Of a DNA stretch of 64,000 nucleotides, positions 36,401-43,999 are shown in pieces. Within the stretch, counting starts at the first letter, position 1, and every line of letters starts with the position of its first letter. Location of the stretch: contig MEHQ01002289.1 of assembly GCA_008828725.1 (NCBI GenBank), forward strand, positions 689,240 through 753,239, read 5' to 3'. The DNA comes from Saccharina japonica (taxonomy: Eukaryota > Sar > Phaeophyceae > Laminariales > Laminariaceae). A program made the translations under genes and the position numbers. The notes beneath the pieces are model-generated. The model made no database searches and was not told the DNA's origin. It worked only from the letters and a program-made list of their open reading frames with translations.

Positions 36401-39258
36401 TAACCCACTTCGTACCGGGCAAAGCCAGAGAATATACGTCACGGCCTCGAAGGTATCATTGCGATCGGTAGTCTAGGGGGCGAGAGGTTGCCTGCGGCGT
36501 CCTACGGTCTTCGTCTAAAGCTTCAAAAAGTTCTATTTTTTGCTATCGGAGAGGGATCGAGAGTTTTGTCGTTTGTTTTCAACACATCAACTGCCAAATG
36601 TTTTTTCATCATACGCCTGGTCGGTGCCCACCACATATCATCGACTGAGGTGTGAGAACTGTGACACTAGGGTGGGTCGGAGCCCCTAACAGCGCGATCT
36701 GTTCAGAGTTCATGACGCAGTCGTTGGGTTTGTCGATCGATGTCAAATTTGAAAAAATGTCTATTTCTTGCGATCGGCGAGGGATCGAGAGTTTTTGACG
36801 TCTGTTTTCTACACGCCAGAGGCCAAATATATATTTACCAGACGCCTGGCCGGCCCACGACACATATTACTGATCGAGGTGTGAGCACTGTGACACTAGG
36901 GTGGGCCGGAGCCCCTAATCAGCGTGATCCGTTCAGAGTTCTCGCTATTAGTTGAGACCACGAGTATGCGACTACATGTGTTGTATCTCGGGCCGGTGCT
37001 CGCACATTGTCATGTACGACGACGAGTACCACCTGGTACTCTGGTATTGGTGGGACCATGAGTATATGACTGCATGTACTCCCCGACAATATATGATAGC
37101 ATCCACGAGTCGTGTCATAGTTGTTGTGTTGTCTGCAATGTACGACGAGAATGTGTGCAGATATGAGTACCTGGTACTCTGGTATCGGTTGAGACCATGA
37201 GTATGCGACTACACATATATACCTCCCAATAGTATTTATTGTGTTTTCTGCTATGTACGGCGAGTACGTACTCGTACTGCCAGGTATGTGCAGGTATATA
37301 CAAATATACGACGAGTACGTACCCGTCCGTAGCAACACAACACCCCACACGATAGCATCCACAAGAGACCAAATGGCATAATTAAGTTACGGTTCGATGA
37401 ATCGATTGTAACGAAGTTGCGCTTCGATGATACAGAGGTTGTGCCGCCCTGGGATTTGAAATTGGCCGGTTGACCTTTGTTAATTCGCACGTATGGTCCG
37501 CCTTTCGCTCAGAGCTGGAGCTGGTGCAGCAGCGGCCTCGGCGGATAAACCCACGCCTCGGCAAGCGCGCACAATGAATGCAGCAGTGCAACCACAACTG
37601 TCTTCCTGTCGTTCGACAAAAAAACAGCCACTCTTGGGAAGCAGCCAGGCCCCCCCCTCCCCCCCCCCTGACCATCTATGATACATACCAAACTACAGTA
37701 GTCTCAACATGTTGGTGCTATAAAAGGATACGACCAGGTACCTGGTAGATATGAGAAAGTGCACAAAGTAGTGGGAGAAACGCCTGCAGACTCTTGACAA
37801 GAACCTACACCGCCCGTTTGTGCCACGGCGGTTGCACGCCTTGCGTTCGCCACGCACCCTGCAATATCGCACAACTCATGTAGCCAAACAACCGCCTCCG
37901 CAGATAAGCTTATTGCCCCCGTATCTGCGTCAATACCGGCTTGCGTCCACCATTCTGTCCACCACGCACGGGCTACCCGTAAATGTTGCATTTTGTAGTT
38001 TGTGGCTCGGCCACGTGATGAGTGCTCACCTGAGCATGCGCTTCGAGCCGCCGCGCAGATCTCCCCCGCCCGCTCTGGTGCTGGCCTGGGGTCCGAGCGA
38101 GATGGGCATGGAGACTTCGAAGCTTTCCCCCAGCGCTTTCCACAGGTCCACCCTGTTCCCATCCATGACCCATGTTCGACAGACCTTGTTTGTGTTTGAG
38201 GAGGAGAGGCGTTGCACCGGCGCATCGCACGATCGATGCCCCCGCCGGCCGAATGTTAGATTCGTCCTACGAGTACGATACTGTCTGACATTTAGAACAC
38301 AAGTACAGTACTCGTAGGACATAACTGGTGCGCCTGATCGTATGCTTATACGTAGAGGGGTTGCACACCGCACGATTAATGCCGGTTGAATGCTAGATTC
38401 GTTTTAATACTTCATAGCACAATGGGCTGGTGTGCTGGTGTGCCTGTCCCTGGCTTCAGGCAGTTACCTACAGGAACTCAGTCCACACTGAGGGCATACC
38501 TGGTACATGTACTGTAGTACTGCTGCTGTACCAGTTCGTACCAGTCTACAGGAGTACCAGTCAGCAATACCGTAGACAATCGTATACTAGGCCTGGTAGC
38601 CGTTACTACTAATCGACGACGTAAATGCCTGCCGTGCAGGGACGCACTGCTGTTATATGCCTGGTACCCGTACCCTGGTACGTAACCTCTGCTGTCTGGT
38701 GTACAGAGAGTACTTGCGTGCCAAAGCAACGTCAACTGGGAGCTGTATCGCTGTACGAGAGAGTACGCCCTGAGTCGTGTGGTGCTATGCGACGAAGCAT
38801 CATCCAAATGCTACCGGGTGAGTATTACAGTACCACGCACGAGAGGTGGTCCCTAGCAGGTGGCTGCCTCAAAGGTGTCGCGCACAAGATGCGTGCCATC
38901 TCTGGTCCTTCGGCACGTAGAAAGTACAATATGGCAGCAACGGGGGGTGTATCCTGCTGGTGCCCTCTACGTACGAATACGATGTGCGAGAGCTTGGCGA
39001 GAGCTGCGGGAGAGCTACTCGTACGAGCGCAATTTTTTATTCAAACACAACCAATCGTATTGCTGTCGTACCCGATCATGTACTTGGGGCCCAGGCAAGC
39101 ATTCAACTAACCATGTTTGCAGAGATGAGGTCGGCAACCGACCCGAAGGAGAGAAGGAGCCCCAGCGCTCCATCGGGTAGCGATGCGAGGGGCAGCCGGC
39201 ACTGCTGAGGCTGAGATGGGATAAGAGCGTTGTCGTGCCCGTTTCGTTCTTCCACCAT
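22100..39258 (-). CDS. F-box protein with ankyrin repeats, seven exons
   Basis: Reverse-strand exons 39258-39112, 38184-38030, 33335-32965, 32009-31920, 30043-29942, 23128-23010 and 22258-22100 join without a phase conflict into 1143 nt (380 aa). Residues 22-67 form an F-box (LASLPDGALGLLLSFGSVAD...VCRTWV...DLWKAL), split by intron 1. Residues about 101-140 are helical and basic; 145-205 are Ser/Gly-rich. Ankyrin units follow: GNTMLNFAVRCGRRKCVEF, GGFTPLLNTAWRGDVPLLK and a partial third ending PLEWAELK. Each consensus is completed only after splicing, which strongly supports the junctions. Known F-box proteins recruit substrates to SCF ubiquitin ligases, here presumably through the ankyrin part. 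Some junctions use AAG or CCAG acceptors. The start at 39258 is the nearest ATG before the F-box; an in-frame ATG at 39471 is the alternative. Introns total about 16 kb and carry most of the mobile elements in this region. Confidence 0.85.
24143..24325 (+). repeat. SINE-like repeat, copy 1 (body only)
   Basis: This segment runs from GTCGACGAGGGAAGAAAGGG through GAGTTACG and GAAGGGCGAAGATAATGAATGGGATGG into an A/T-rich tail. It aligns closely with the reverse strand at 47090-46905 and with 63568-63725. It lies in intron 5 of the F-box gene, antisense to it. It lacks the tRNA-like head seen in the 47-kb copy. Confidence 0.75.
24421..24598. repeat. 89-bp tandem duplication
   Basis: Two units begin at 24421 and 24510 (CAGTGTTTTGGTTGCTAC and CAGTGTTTGGGTCGCTAC). 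Both contain TGCAACACCCAAA, ACACCGGATAAACAATACGT or close variants, and CTAATATGGGATGG. It is in intron 5 of the F-box gene. Confidence 0.8.
25665..29580 (-). mobile_element. RTE-like non-LTR retrotransposon (LINE), apparently full length
   Basis: The coding region below is followed directly, on the reverse strand, by a short tail of TTTG/TTTT repeats (plus-strand 25665-25700). That is typical of RTE-type elements, which have very short 3' ends ending in simple repeats. Upstream of the start codon, 29394 to about 29580 is GC-rich and may be the 5' untranslated region, but the exact 5' end and any target duplication could not be fixed. The element sits in intron 5 of the F-box/ankyrin gene in the same orientation as that gene. 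Confidence 0.75.
25707..29393 (-). CDS. LINE polyprotein: AP endonuclease and reverse transcriptase
   Basis: A single uninterrupted frame of 1228 aa. Residues 50-110 are basic and probably bind nucleic acid. Residues about 114-375 form an apurinic-endonuclease-like domain (EEP fold): WNVRTL, LQETR, the AYAPT strand, MDANAR in place of GDFNA, and the C-terminal SDHNMV. Residues about 615-920 are the reverse transcriptase: FRGISLL, CGFRPGRST, motif A FVDLQKAYDSVDR, motif B QGLRQGCVLSPLLFN and catalytic YADD at 879-882. A C-terminal charged extension follows. Endonuclease plus this reverse transcriptase type, in one reading frame with no RNase H, fits the RTE clade. The endonuclease should nick the target DNA and the reverse transcriptase copy the RNA there. 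With all catalytic motifs present and no stop, the copy looks young and possibly active. Confidence 0.93.
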   Translation of the reverse strand: MGLNPNAPAWTPGPCSSREHGEGGGVTAHRVGMHQREEGGESRAGGSSRSGMRRISGTTDTHRVNFFYYTPRVRKATEKKQIKRARRRKRRGRAKRRLARKAPRIARERQQSTLVRVATWNVRTLAVKGANGYGRACSILYEAARQNVSVLGLQETRRAGRTEFAAAGFRVFCCGTETGGTHGVGIAVKESMCRNSAYTTEYIDERLMAMRFEITGNRGAVNFVAAYAPTEVATADSKHRFWEKLDSLVRGIPAKECVYVLMDANARTGERVDGEDERIMGEHGRDKLNDNGRLLLTFATDNRLAITNTFFPTRKGGIWHTYNGVSGDECRRIDYILTRQAHRGRVSNVVVVPQPVRPVKADSDHNMVVATVDLGGRLAHNRAVRTKPKQQQFSRQELQVETARRAVSERFIHNLDQQPGEPATTTAGMATLFTNALLDAAQTVLPEEPRRRRTQEWCETPATRAALEEALAKRREARRAMRGNWTTATWRTLKAACKGVTAAVETGIYAHLDKYVAELEAVYKDRDMRGLYKHLKRSVGLSGRQAGGQQFVTDENGVLLRNKEDILQRWAGFFGTLLNTKSPTLNPDIAEKVTQRPATRATRRLGAAPDLEEVERATKGLQNWKAPGHDSLPAELLKIDDDEPVVLERLHAILVDVWNGGEIPQEWKDATIKVLYKKGDRSNCNNFRGISLLSHVGKVPAKLITNRLSAFCEANNILPEEQCGFRPGRSTVCMLFVVRRLQELGRRRRIPLYMCFVDLQKAYDSVDRELLWKVLARAGVPAEMVAVIRQFHDGMRARVRMDDGELSDWFLVTQGLRQGCVLSPLLFNVFFAAALEVVIVRFSEDDGIMQNLVFLKEETGAGTETPLDRVRRAVWGMLYADDAGVVSRSADGLARMMTIIVQVFGEFGLTVSEKKTETLLMRVKEKQPTPPPPPLIIEAAGQKYTQTLEFRYLGGLVNEHGDLTREINFRSRAASACVRRYGPELFDRPGAPFRLKARLLQAEAMEALLYGCMTWAPRRDHYRLLRTIHHRLLLRVIGYQRKQGTYRQLSYAQALKRVGCQSVEATVRQRRLLFAGAVARQPDGRLPKRLMFGELVGGKDPGAGCPERNWQTCLKDDFKAFGATHGSTDDQRRVFGVPNSVWAEAAKVKGGRQWYKGVLQGAERFMTSWHKEEEEASRKRATEREKERSNNKETPRTNGTGGVRKKGESAREGNKREMADRVARYVPD
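30143..30974. mobile_element. 832-bp inverted-repeat element in intron 4 of the F-box gene
   Basis: Perfect 28-bp inverted ends begin AGACCTATGCCAATGGGA at 30143-30170, with their reverse complement at 30947-30974. The interior has no convincing coding sequence. A large part of it (about 30380-30790) recurs in inverse orientation at about 36340-36945, including the words CACTAGGGTGGG.CGGAGCCC and GATCTCGACATAGACTCA. The class is probably a non-autonomous DNA transposon. A flanking duplication is not clear. Confidence 0.7.
31440..31620. repeat. CTA/CTG/CTC triplet tract
   Basis: Mixed trinucleotide repeats on the plus strand lie in intron 4 of the F-box gene. The long Leu or Ser/Ala runs they produce in translation are not genes. 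Confidence 0.6.
32471..32960. repeat. AGAGT pentanucleotide satellite
   Basis: About 490 bp of (AGTAG)n, near-perfect over 32540-32760 and interrupted by AGTAA and ACTAG variants towards both ends. It begins within five bases of the exon 3 donor of the F-box gene (32965 on the reverse strand), so it occupies the very 5' part of intron 3. Confidence 0.95.
33365..33480. repeat. CAG/CAA trinucleotide tract
   Basis: An uninterrupted CAG run followed by mixed CAG/CAA/CAT triplets lies in intron 2 of the F-box gene, just upstream (in gene sense) of the exon 3 acceptor at 33336. On the gene strand it reads as CTG repeats and could act as part of the pyrimidine tract. The open Leu run in this frame is judged intronic, because splicing from 38030 to 33335 restores phase exactly. 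Confidence 0.7.
35480..35985. repeat. 500-bp imperfect palindrome in intron 2 of the F-box gene
   Basis: Two arms of about 230 bp face each other around a centre near 35730. Examples are GGCTCGAATTTTCAACGGAT on the left against ATCCGTTGAAATTTCGAGCC on the right, and outer ends ATAGGAATCCAGAACAGGAT and ATCCTGTTCTAGATTCCGAT. The arms are not identical, so this is an aged foldback or a pair of inverted element copies. Confidence 0.75.
36340..36945. repeat. partial copy of the 30-kb inverted-repeat element family, with an internal duplication
   Basis: The segment matches about 30380-30790 in reverse orientation. Within it, a block containing CACTAGGGTGGG.CGGAGCCCCTAA and CGTTCAGAGTTC-like sequence occurs twice (about 36620-36735 and 36840-36945). 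Terminal 28-bp ends like those at 30143 were not found. Confidence 0.6.
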
Positions 39259-39659
39259 GATCGCTGATGGCCTCTTCTGCGATGAAACTGTTGGACTTTC
39301 TCTCCACAACTTTGACCCAGAACCAGCAGAGGCTGAACTAGTCGCCTCAAGGATGTGCCCGTCCACGGCCTGGCCAGAACAAACGCAGCTACTGAGCAGC
39401 TCAGCAGCTCTCCTACAGAACTTTCCGGGTGGGAACTTGATTTTGTGGAGTTTCACTATATATAAAGGCATGTTTTGAAGGGATTTCCGTTCCGTCCACC
39501 CCCGGGAAAGACGGAGAAGGCTGTTGTTTAAGATCCCAATTCCGACTCTTGAGGACTTTGCGAAGGAGTGGGTCCTCGATCCTCTTGAGTGCTCGAGGTT
39601 CGCTAGCTGAGAGCGTGCCTTTTCCCCTGCATCCCTCCGAGGGTTGTCACGGTGGTGAA
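39259..39659. promoter_or_regulatory. shared head-to-head promoter region with a TATA box
   Basis: The F-box gene starts leftwards at 39258 and the small gene rightwards at 39660, leaving 401 bp between start codons. A strong TATA motif (CTATATATAAAGG, about 39456-39468) is placed for rightward transcription about 200 bp before the 39660 ATG. I see no equally clear TATA for the leftward gene. Confidence 0.5.
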
Positions 39660-40363
39660 ATGTCGAGCACCCGGCGTGCGCTCATGCAATCGGACGTGGA
39701 ATCGCACCGAGGTGCCCGGCGAGCATCACGTTCAACAACAGCAGCGATTGGAACGAGCGAGACCATTATCAGCTCCAATATCACGAGCTCAGTAATATCC
39801 GAGAGAAAACGCCCGGCGAGCGACCAGAAGCTGGATGTCAGCTCTGAAAAGGGTCGAGCTCTGCCCACCGAGGGGGAGAAGGACTCGTCCAAAGCACCTG
39901 TTACAGTCCCGGTGGAAGTGCTGGACACTATGCTGCAGGTGAGGTGCCGGCCCTTTTGGGGTACTACTACTGTATAGCGACTATTCTATCATACCAGGTA
40001 CATACGCGAGGAATAGGCAGCCTAGCCTCGACAAAACTCAATCGTTTCGTACGAATGATTGGTTTTGTGTTCAGATTGAAGTTGCGTTGTCGTGTTCTGT
40101 GTGCTGTGCTGTGCGATGCGAGAGGCCGCACTCGGCAGGACAGGAGAGCCTCTCGAGGCCTTGAAGTTCACTGCGTGTACGGGCTGGCGCGCGTCCACGT
40201 GTCCTCGCCAGCTGCTGGCTAGGAGTAGGGCTTTACCGCTTCCGATTGTCTCACCTGTCGAAAAATGGCAGCCAAAATGGTTCATTATTCCCAGGCAGTT
40301 ATTCCGACCGTTCAATCACCGACCTCGCGGATTCAACAAGCGGAAACGAGAATCTACAAGTAA
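39660..40363 (+). CDS. small hypothetical protein, two exons
   Basis: Exon 39660-39938 (phase 0, CAG|GTGAGG donor) and exon 40295-40363 (TTATTCCCAG| acceptor, TAA stop) join in frame to give 115 aa. The product is Ser/Thr/Arg-rich and probably disordered over residues 1-75, ending with a more ordered stretch, VPVEVLDTMLQ joined to AVIPTVQSPTSRIQQ. I recognise no family. Support comes from the upstream TATA box, a good start context and matching junction phase. It is divergent from the F-box gene. The second exon is short, so an alternative downstream acceptor is possible. Confidence 0.4.
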
Positions 40364-41477
40364 TAATGAAGGAGACAGCACCAAGAGGGCAGATCATATA
40401 CAGCACCGAGAAAAGACCACGGCACGAGCCCCCCTCTATCAACTGCTGGTACTCCCGACTCGCGTGCGACTCTTAGCTCTTACGTAGCCAATGCAAATGC
40501 CCCCTTCTCGTCTTTGATCGGGCGTGGCATCTGTACTCTTGACCACCAACCAACTCGCGAGCACGCCCATGAAAGTTCTCATCAATCGCCGTACACACTG
40601 CTCCTCTGCTCTGCTTTTTGCTATCATTTGATTACGATCTACGAGGTAATACCGTACTCGTAGATGCATGATATGTTGATGTTGCATCATATATACCAGG
40701 TGCCTGTACCAGGCAGATACATGGTCTGCAGCAAATGCTGCAGCAGCAGCAGAGCAGCAGCAGTATCGATCGAACGAATGCCAAGCCCAATACTGACACC
40801 TCCACCACAACCACCACCACCACCACCACAGCAGTATCAGATATCAGGTGTACAGCAGTATTGGATGATTGAACGGGTAGGACTTTTTGCTCAATGCTCC
40901 TCAATTATCCTTTTTTTTCGTGCAAAATAAGCTTTTACCTTTGGCTCTTTGGCCTTTGGCGTTTGGCCCTTCCTACACCCACCGGCAACGGCGCAGCGGC
41001 GGCCGCTCTACCGCCTACCGCCGCGAAATTCGAAAGTACACACTCGCATCGATCTACTGCTGTACCTGTAGACTACATCTGAATCAGTAGTACGTGTTGT
41101 GCTATGATACTGCTGTTGTAGCGGTGGTCTATTTATAGACCTGGTTGCGGTTGTGTGATCTTGTTTGTGACTCGCCAAACAACCCTATCATACGACTGTA
41201 ACCCTGCTCGTACACGAGTACCTGATACCTGGTACCCTGGTACGAAATACGAGCTACAGCAGTAGTTCAAGCATTTAACACCTCAAATTTCGTCAGCCAC
41301 GAATGCCGCATGCAATAGCAACTCCAATGTCACATATTTGGTATCATACTTTAACCGCCATGAACAGTAGTGGAAGAAGGTGGCATCTCCAGTTTTTTTT
41401 CCCAGGGCCTAGGACTGGCGCTACCGCCGAAAATGTGGCCCCACTAATCACATTCCTTCGAAGAGGCCAATAATCAG
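40364..41477. other. intergenic stretch with simple repeats
   Basis: CAG/CAC/CCA triplet tracts lie near 40735-40840, and TACCTGGTA-type words are scattered throughout. No exon is supported. Confidence 0.45.
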
Positions 41478-41772
41478 ACGCGTACTGTGTGCAGGTTGCA
41501 CCTGCAAAAGTTTTTGTGCAGGATGCTGGTTTTAATGTGGAGGCTGGCCTTTTGGGCCGCATGTTTTTTTTTGGGAAAAACGCCATCAAAACACGCGGCG
41601 GAGCCGCGTGGCTGCCCCTGCCGACCTCGTGCTCCCCAAGGGGTTGGGGTTAGGGTTATGGTTAGGGGTTTGTCTGGGGTTGGCTTGGTCTGGGTCGACG
41701 GGCAAGGATGAAATTGCTACACACAGCCTGCACAAAAACTTTTGCAGATGCAACCTGCACATAACGCACGCC
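41478..41772 (-). mobile_element. Mutator-like MITE with internal telomere repeats, copy 2
   Basis: This 295-bp copy is in reverse orientation relative to 4373-4680 and closely similar to it. It is flanked by an exact 10-bp direct repeat, CAATAATCAG, at 41468-41477 and 41773-41782. The same inverted ends (TGTGCAGGTTGCACCTGC and its complement), the GC palindrome and a shortened GGGTTAGGG tract are present. Two independent copies with different but equally long duplications fix the element ends. Confidence 0.85.
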
Positions 41773-42379
41773 CAATAATCAGGCGTTTCCGTAAGAATAT
41801 GTACAATTTTTCCCATTTTTTTTTCTGAACGAGCCGGTTCCAGGTCGTCCAAGGTATGTTTGTACAAAATTTCACGGCAATTTTTCGAAGACCTGGCTTC
41901 GTATGATCAATATTAAGTCATGCTTCACGCCACAAATCGGTTCACGCCACAAATCGGTAAGTAATTACAGCCGGAATTTACTCGTTTTACCGCATAAAGG
42001 TCCTTGTCACGCCATTTTTAAGAGATGAACCCTGAAGATTTGCATGTGTTCAATATGCCGAACGAATGACGAATGTGTTTTTTTCGTTTCCCCCAAAAAA
42101 CAAAATATAAAAAAAAGGTTAACGGGTCGGCAGGGGCTCATACATGTGTGCCAAATTTCAGGGTCTTATCTCCATAAAACGGTGTGGACTTTGGCTACTG
42201 AGTAAATTTGGGGTGATATGCTTGAACCAGCTCTGTATACGTGAAAGCTGCGCGGGTGTGGGAGTGTGCCATTTTTTGTATTTTGTCGGTCACAAAGTAT
42301 TCCCTCGCAGATGGGACACCCCGGCTCCCCTACTTGCGACACGACTACGAATGTCATTACTGTAAGCTGGTTCAACACC

Positions 42380-42590
42380 TTTTGGTCAATTTATGTCTTG
42401 CACGTCGGCCCAGACCCAACCCAACCCCAACCCTATAACCCTAACCCTAACCCTAACCCTCACCCTACCTCGATACTTTAGGGGACTCGAGGTTGGCAGG
42501 GGCGGTCGCGCGGCTTAGCCGTGCGTTTCAGCCGTATTTTTCGAAAACACTCCGGTCGGCCAAAAAGGCCAGCCTTGACCAATCAGACAG
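42380..42590 (+). mobile_element. Mutator-like MITE, degraded copy 4
   Basis: The core is retained: GTCGGCCCAGACC, an expanded CCCTAACCCTAA tract (about 42410-42470), GGTTGGCAGGGGCGG.CGCGCGGCT and AAAAGGCCAGCCTTGACC. The long inverted ends have decayed, so the borders are approximate. Confidence 0.65.
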
Positions 42591-43287
42591 CAGTGGTGTT
42601 GCACGAGTTGATTTGAACGGTGGTGTTGCAATTAGGGCCAAGTACCAACTATGCTGAAACAAGCAGGCAACTCGACCAACGCAGGTAGCCATTGGTGCAG
42701 AAACTCTCGTAAAAGCAGAACGCTAACTGTAGAGGCTAGAGGCTAGAGCTTGAGACCGCGCTCCTCATCATTGTGTCTGCTGTCTGGTGTATCTGGGACC
42801 CAATCAGCCCAAGCAGGTTGCCGGTACGTAGTTTATCTTGGCGTTATATTACACCTTGAGAGTGCAGCACGCAGCAATTCAGCAGCAGCATTGGTATGCA
42901 TCTGCTATTATGTACCAGAGGTATGATAGTGCTAATAGTAATAGCATACGTAAGATGATGTTTGATCTTGCTTTCATGGTTGACGCGGGGAGCCCCTGCC
43001 CCCATTTATCTACGTACAATATTGACGACTGCACGGTACGTGCAGTGCACTTACGTGTTGCTGGTACGAATATAGTAGAGCTGTGAGAGAACGGTTAGAA
43101 GACTTAGACTTCAACTCGCGTACGTAACCGCGGTTAAAAATTAAAATGATAAAACGTCTACTTCCGATAACTGCTGTACTTTATTTTTACCTGGTATACA
43201 GCAGTATGGGAATCTTACTTTACGTGTATTCGTTTTTTTCTTGTTTTCTTCCCCTGCACTCTTAATAATACTACGCGTACTGCTGGG

Positions 43288-43585
43288 GTGTCCGTTATGT
43301 GCAGGACTGGTCGTTACAAAACTTTTTGCAGGGCGTGTGTGATCAATTTCAACCTTGCTAGTCGGCCCAGACCAACCCGACCCCTGACCTAACCCGAACC
43401 CGAACCCGAACCCCTACCCTTTGGGGGGCTCAAGGTCGGCAGGGGCAGTCACGCGGCTCCACCGCGTGTTTTGGTTGCGTGTTTCCACAAAAACTCTGGG
43501 CGGACGAAAGGCCAGCCTCGACCAGTAAGACCCGCATCCTGCACAACTTTTTGTGCCGACTGCTCTTGCACATACAAGGGCGATT
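43288..43585 (+). mobile_element. Mutator-like MITE, diverged copy 3
   Basis: The order of parts matches copy 1: CGTTATGTGCAGG, CTTTTTGCAGGGCGTGTGTGA, CCCGAACCCGAACCC, GTCACGCGGCTCCACCGCGTG, AAAGGCCAGCCTCGACC, CATCCTGCACAACTTTTTGTG. The flanks GTACTGCTGG and CTACTGCCGG may be a decayed 10-bp duplication. More diverged than copies 1 and 2, hence older. Confidence 0.7.
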
Positions 43586-43814
43586 CTACTGCCGGCGGTG
43601 CTCCTGGTTCTTGGTCTTGCATGCTTTAAGTTTATTCTGCTGCACGTTCGACTCTTCGATATATGCCTGCTCCCTGCCCGGTGTTGCTCGCAAGATTTGT
43701 ATTCCCTTTGTTTGTACAGTAGATTAAGATCTTCACCCCACATTACCACATCGGTTTCGAGGCGAGAAGACGAACTGCTCCCACCTGCCACCGTAGGCCT
43801 CCGATATATCCACA

Positions 43815-43998
43815 TCGTGTCCTATCCGATCCTATCCTGTCCTATCCACATCCTGCCCTATCCTATCCTAGCCTAGCCTACCCTAGCCTAGCCTATCCTA
43901 CCCCACCCTTACATTATCCCATCCTAGCCCACCCTCTTCTGTCCTTTCCTATCCTAGCCCATCCTGCCCTACCCTTTCCCTTTCCATCCTATCTAGCG
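43815..43998. repeat. CCTAT/CCTAGC simple repeat
   Basis: Irregular runs of CCTAT, CCTAGC, CCTACC and CCCATC. A similar short tract lies at about 44690-44735. No gene is present. Confidence 0.8.
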
Positions 43999-43999
43999 T

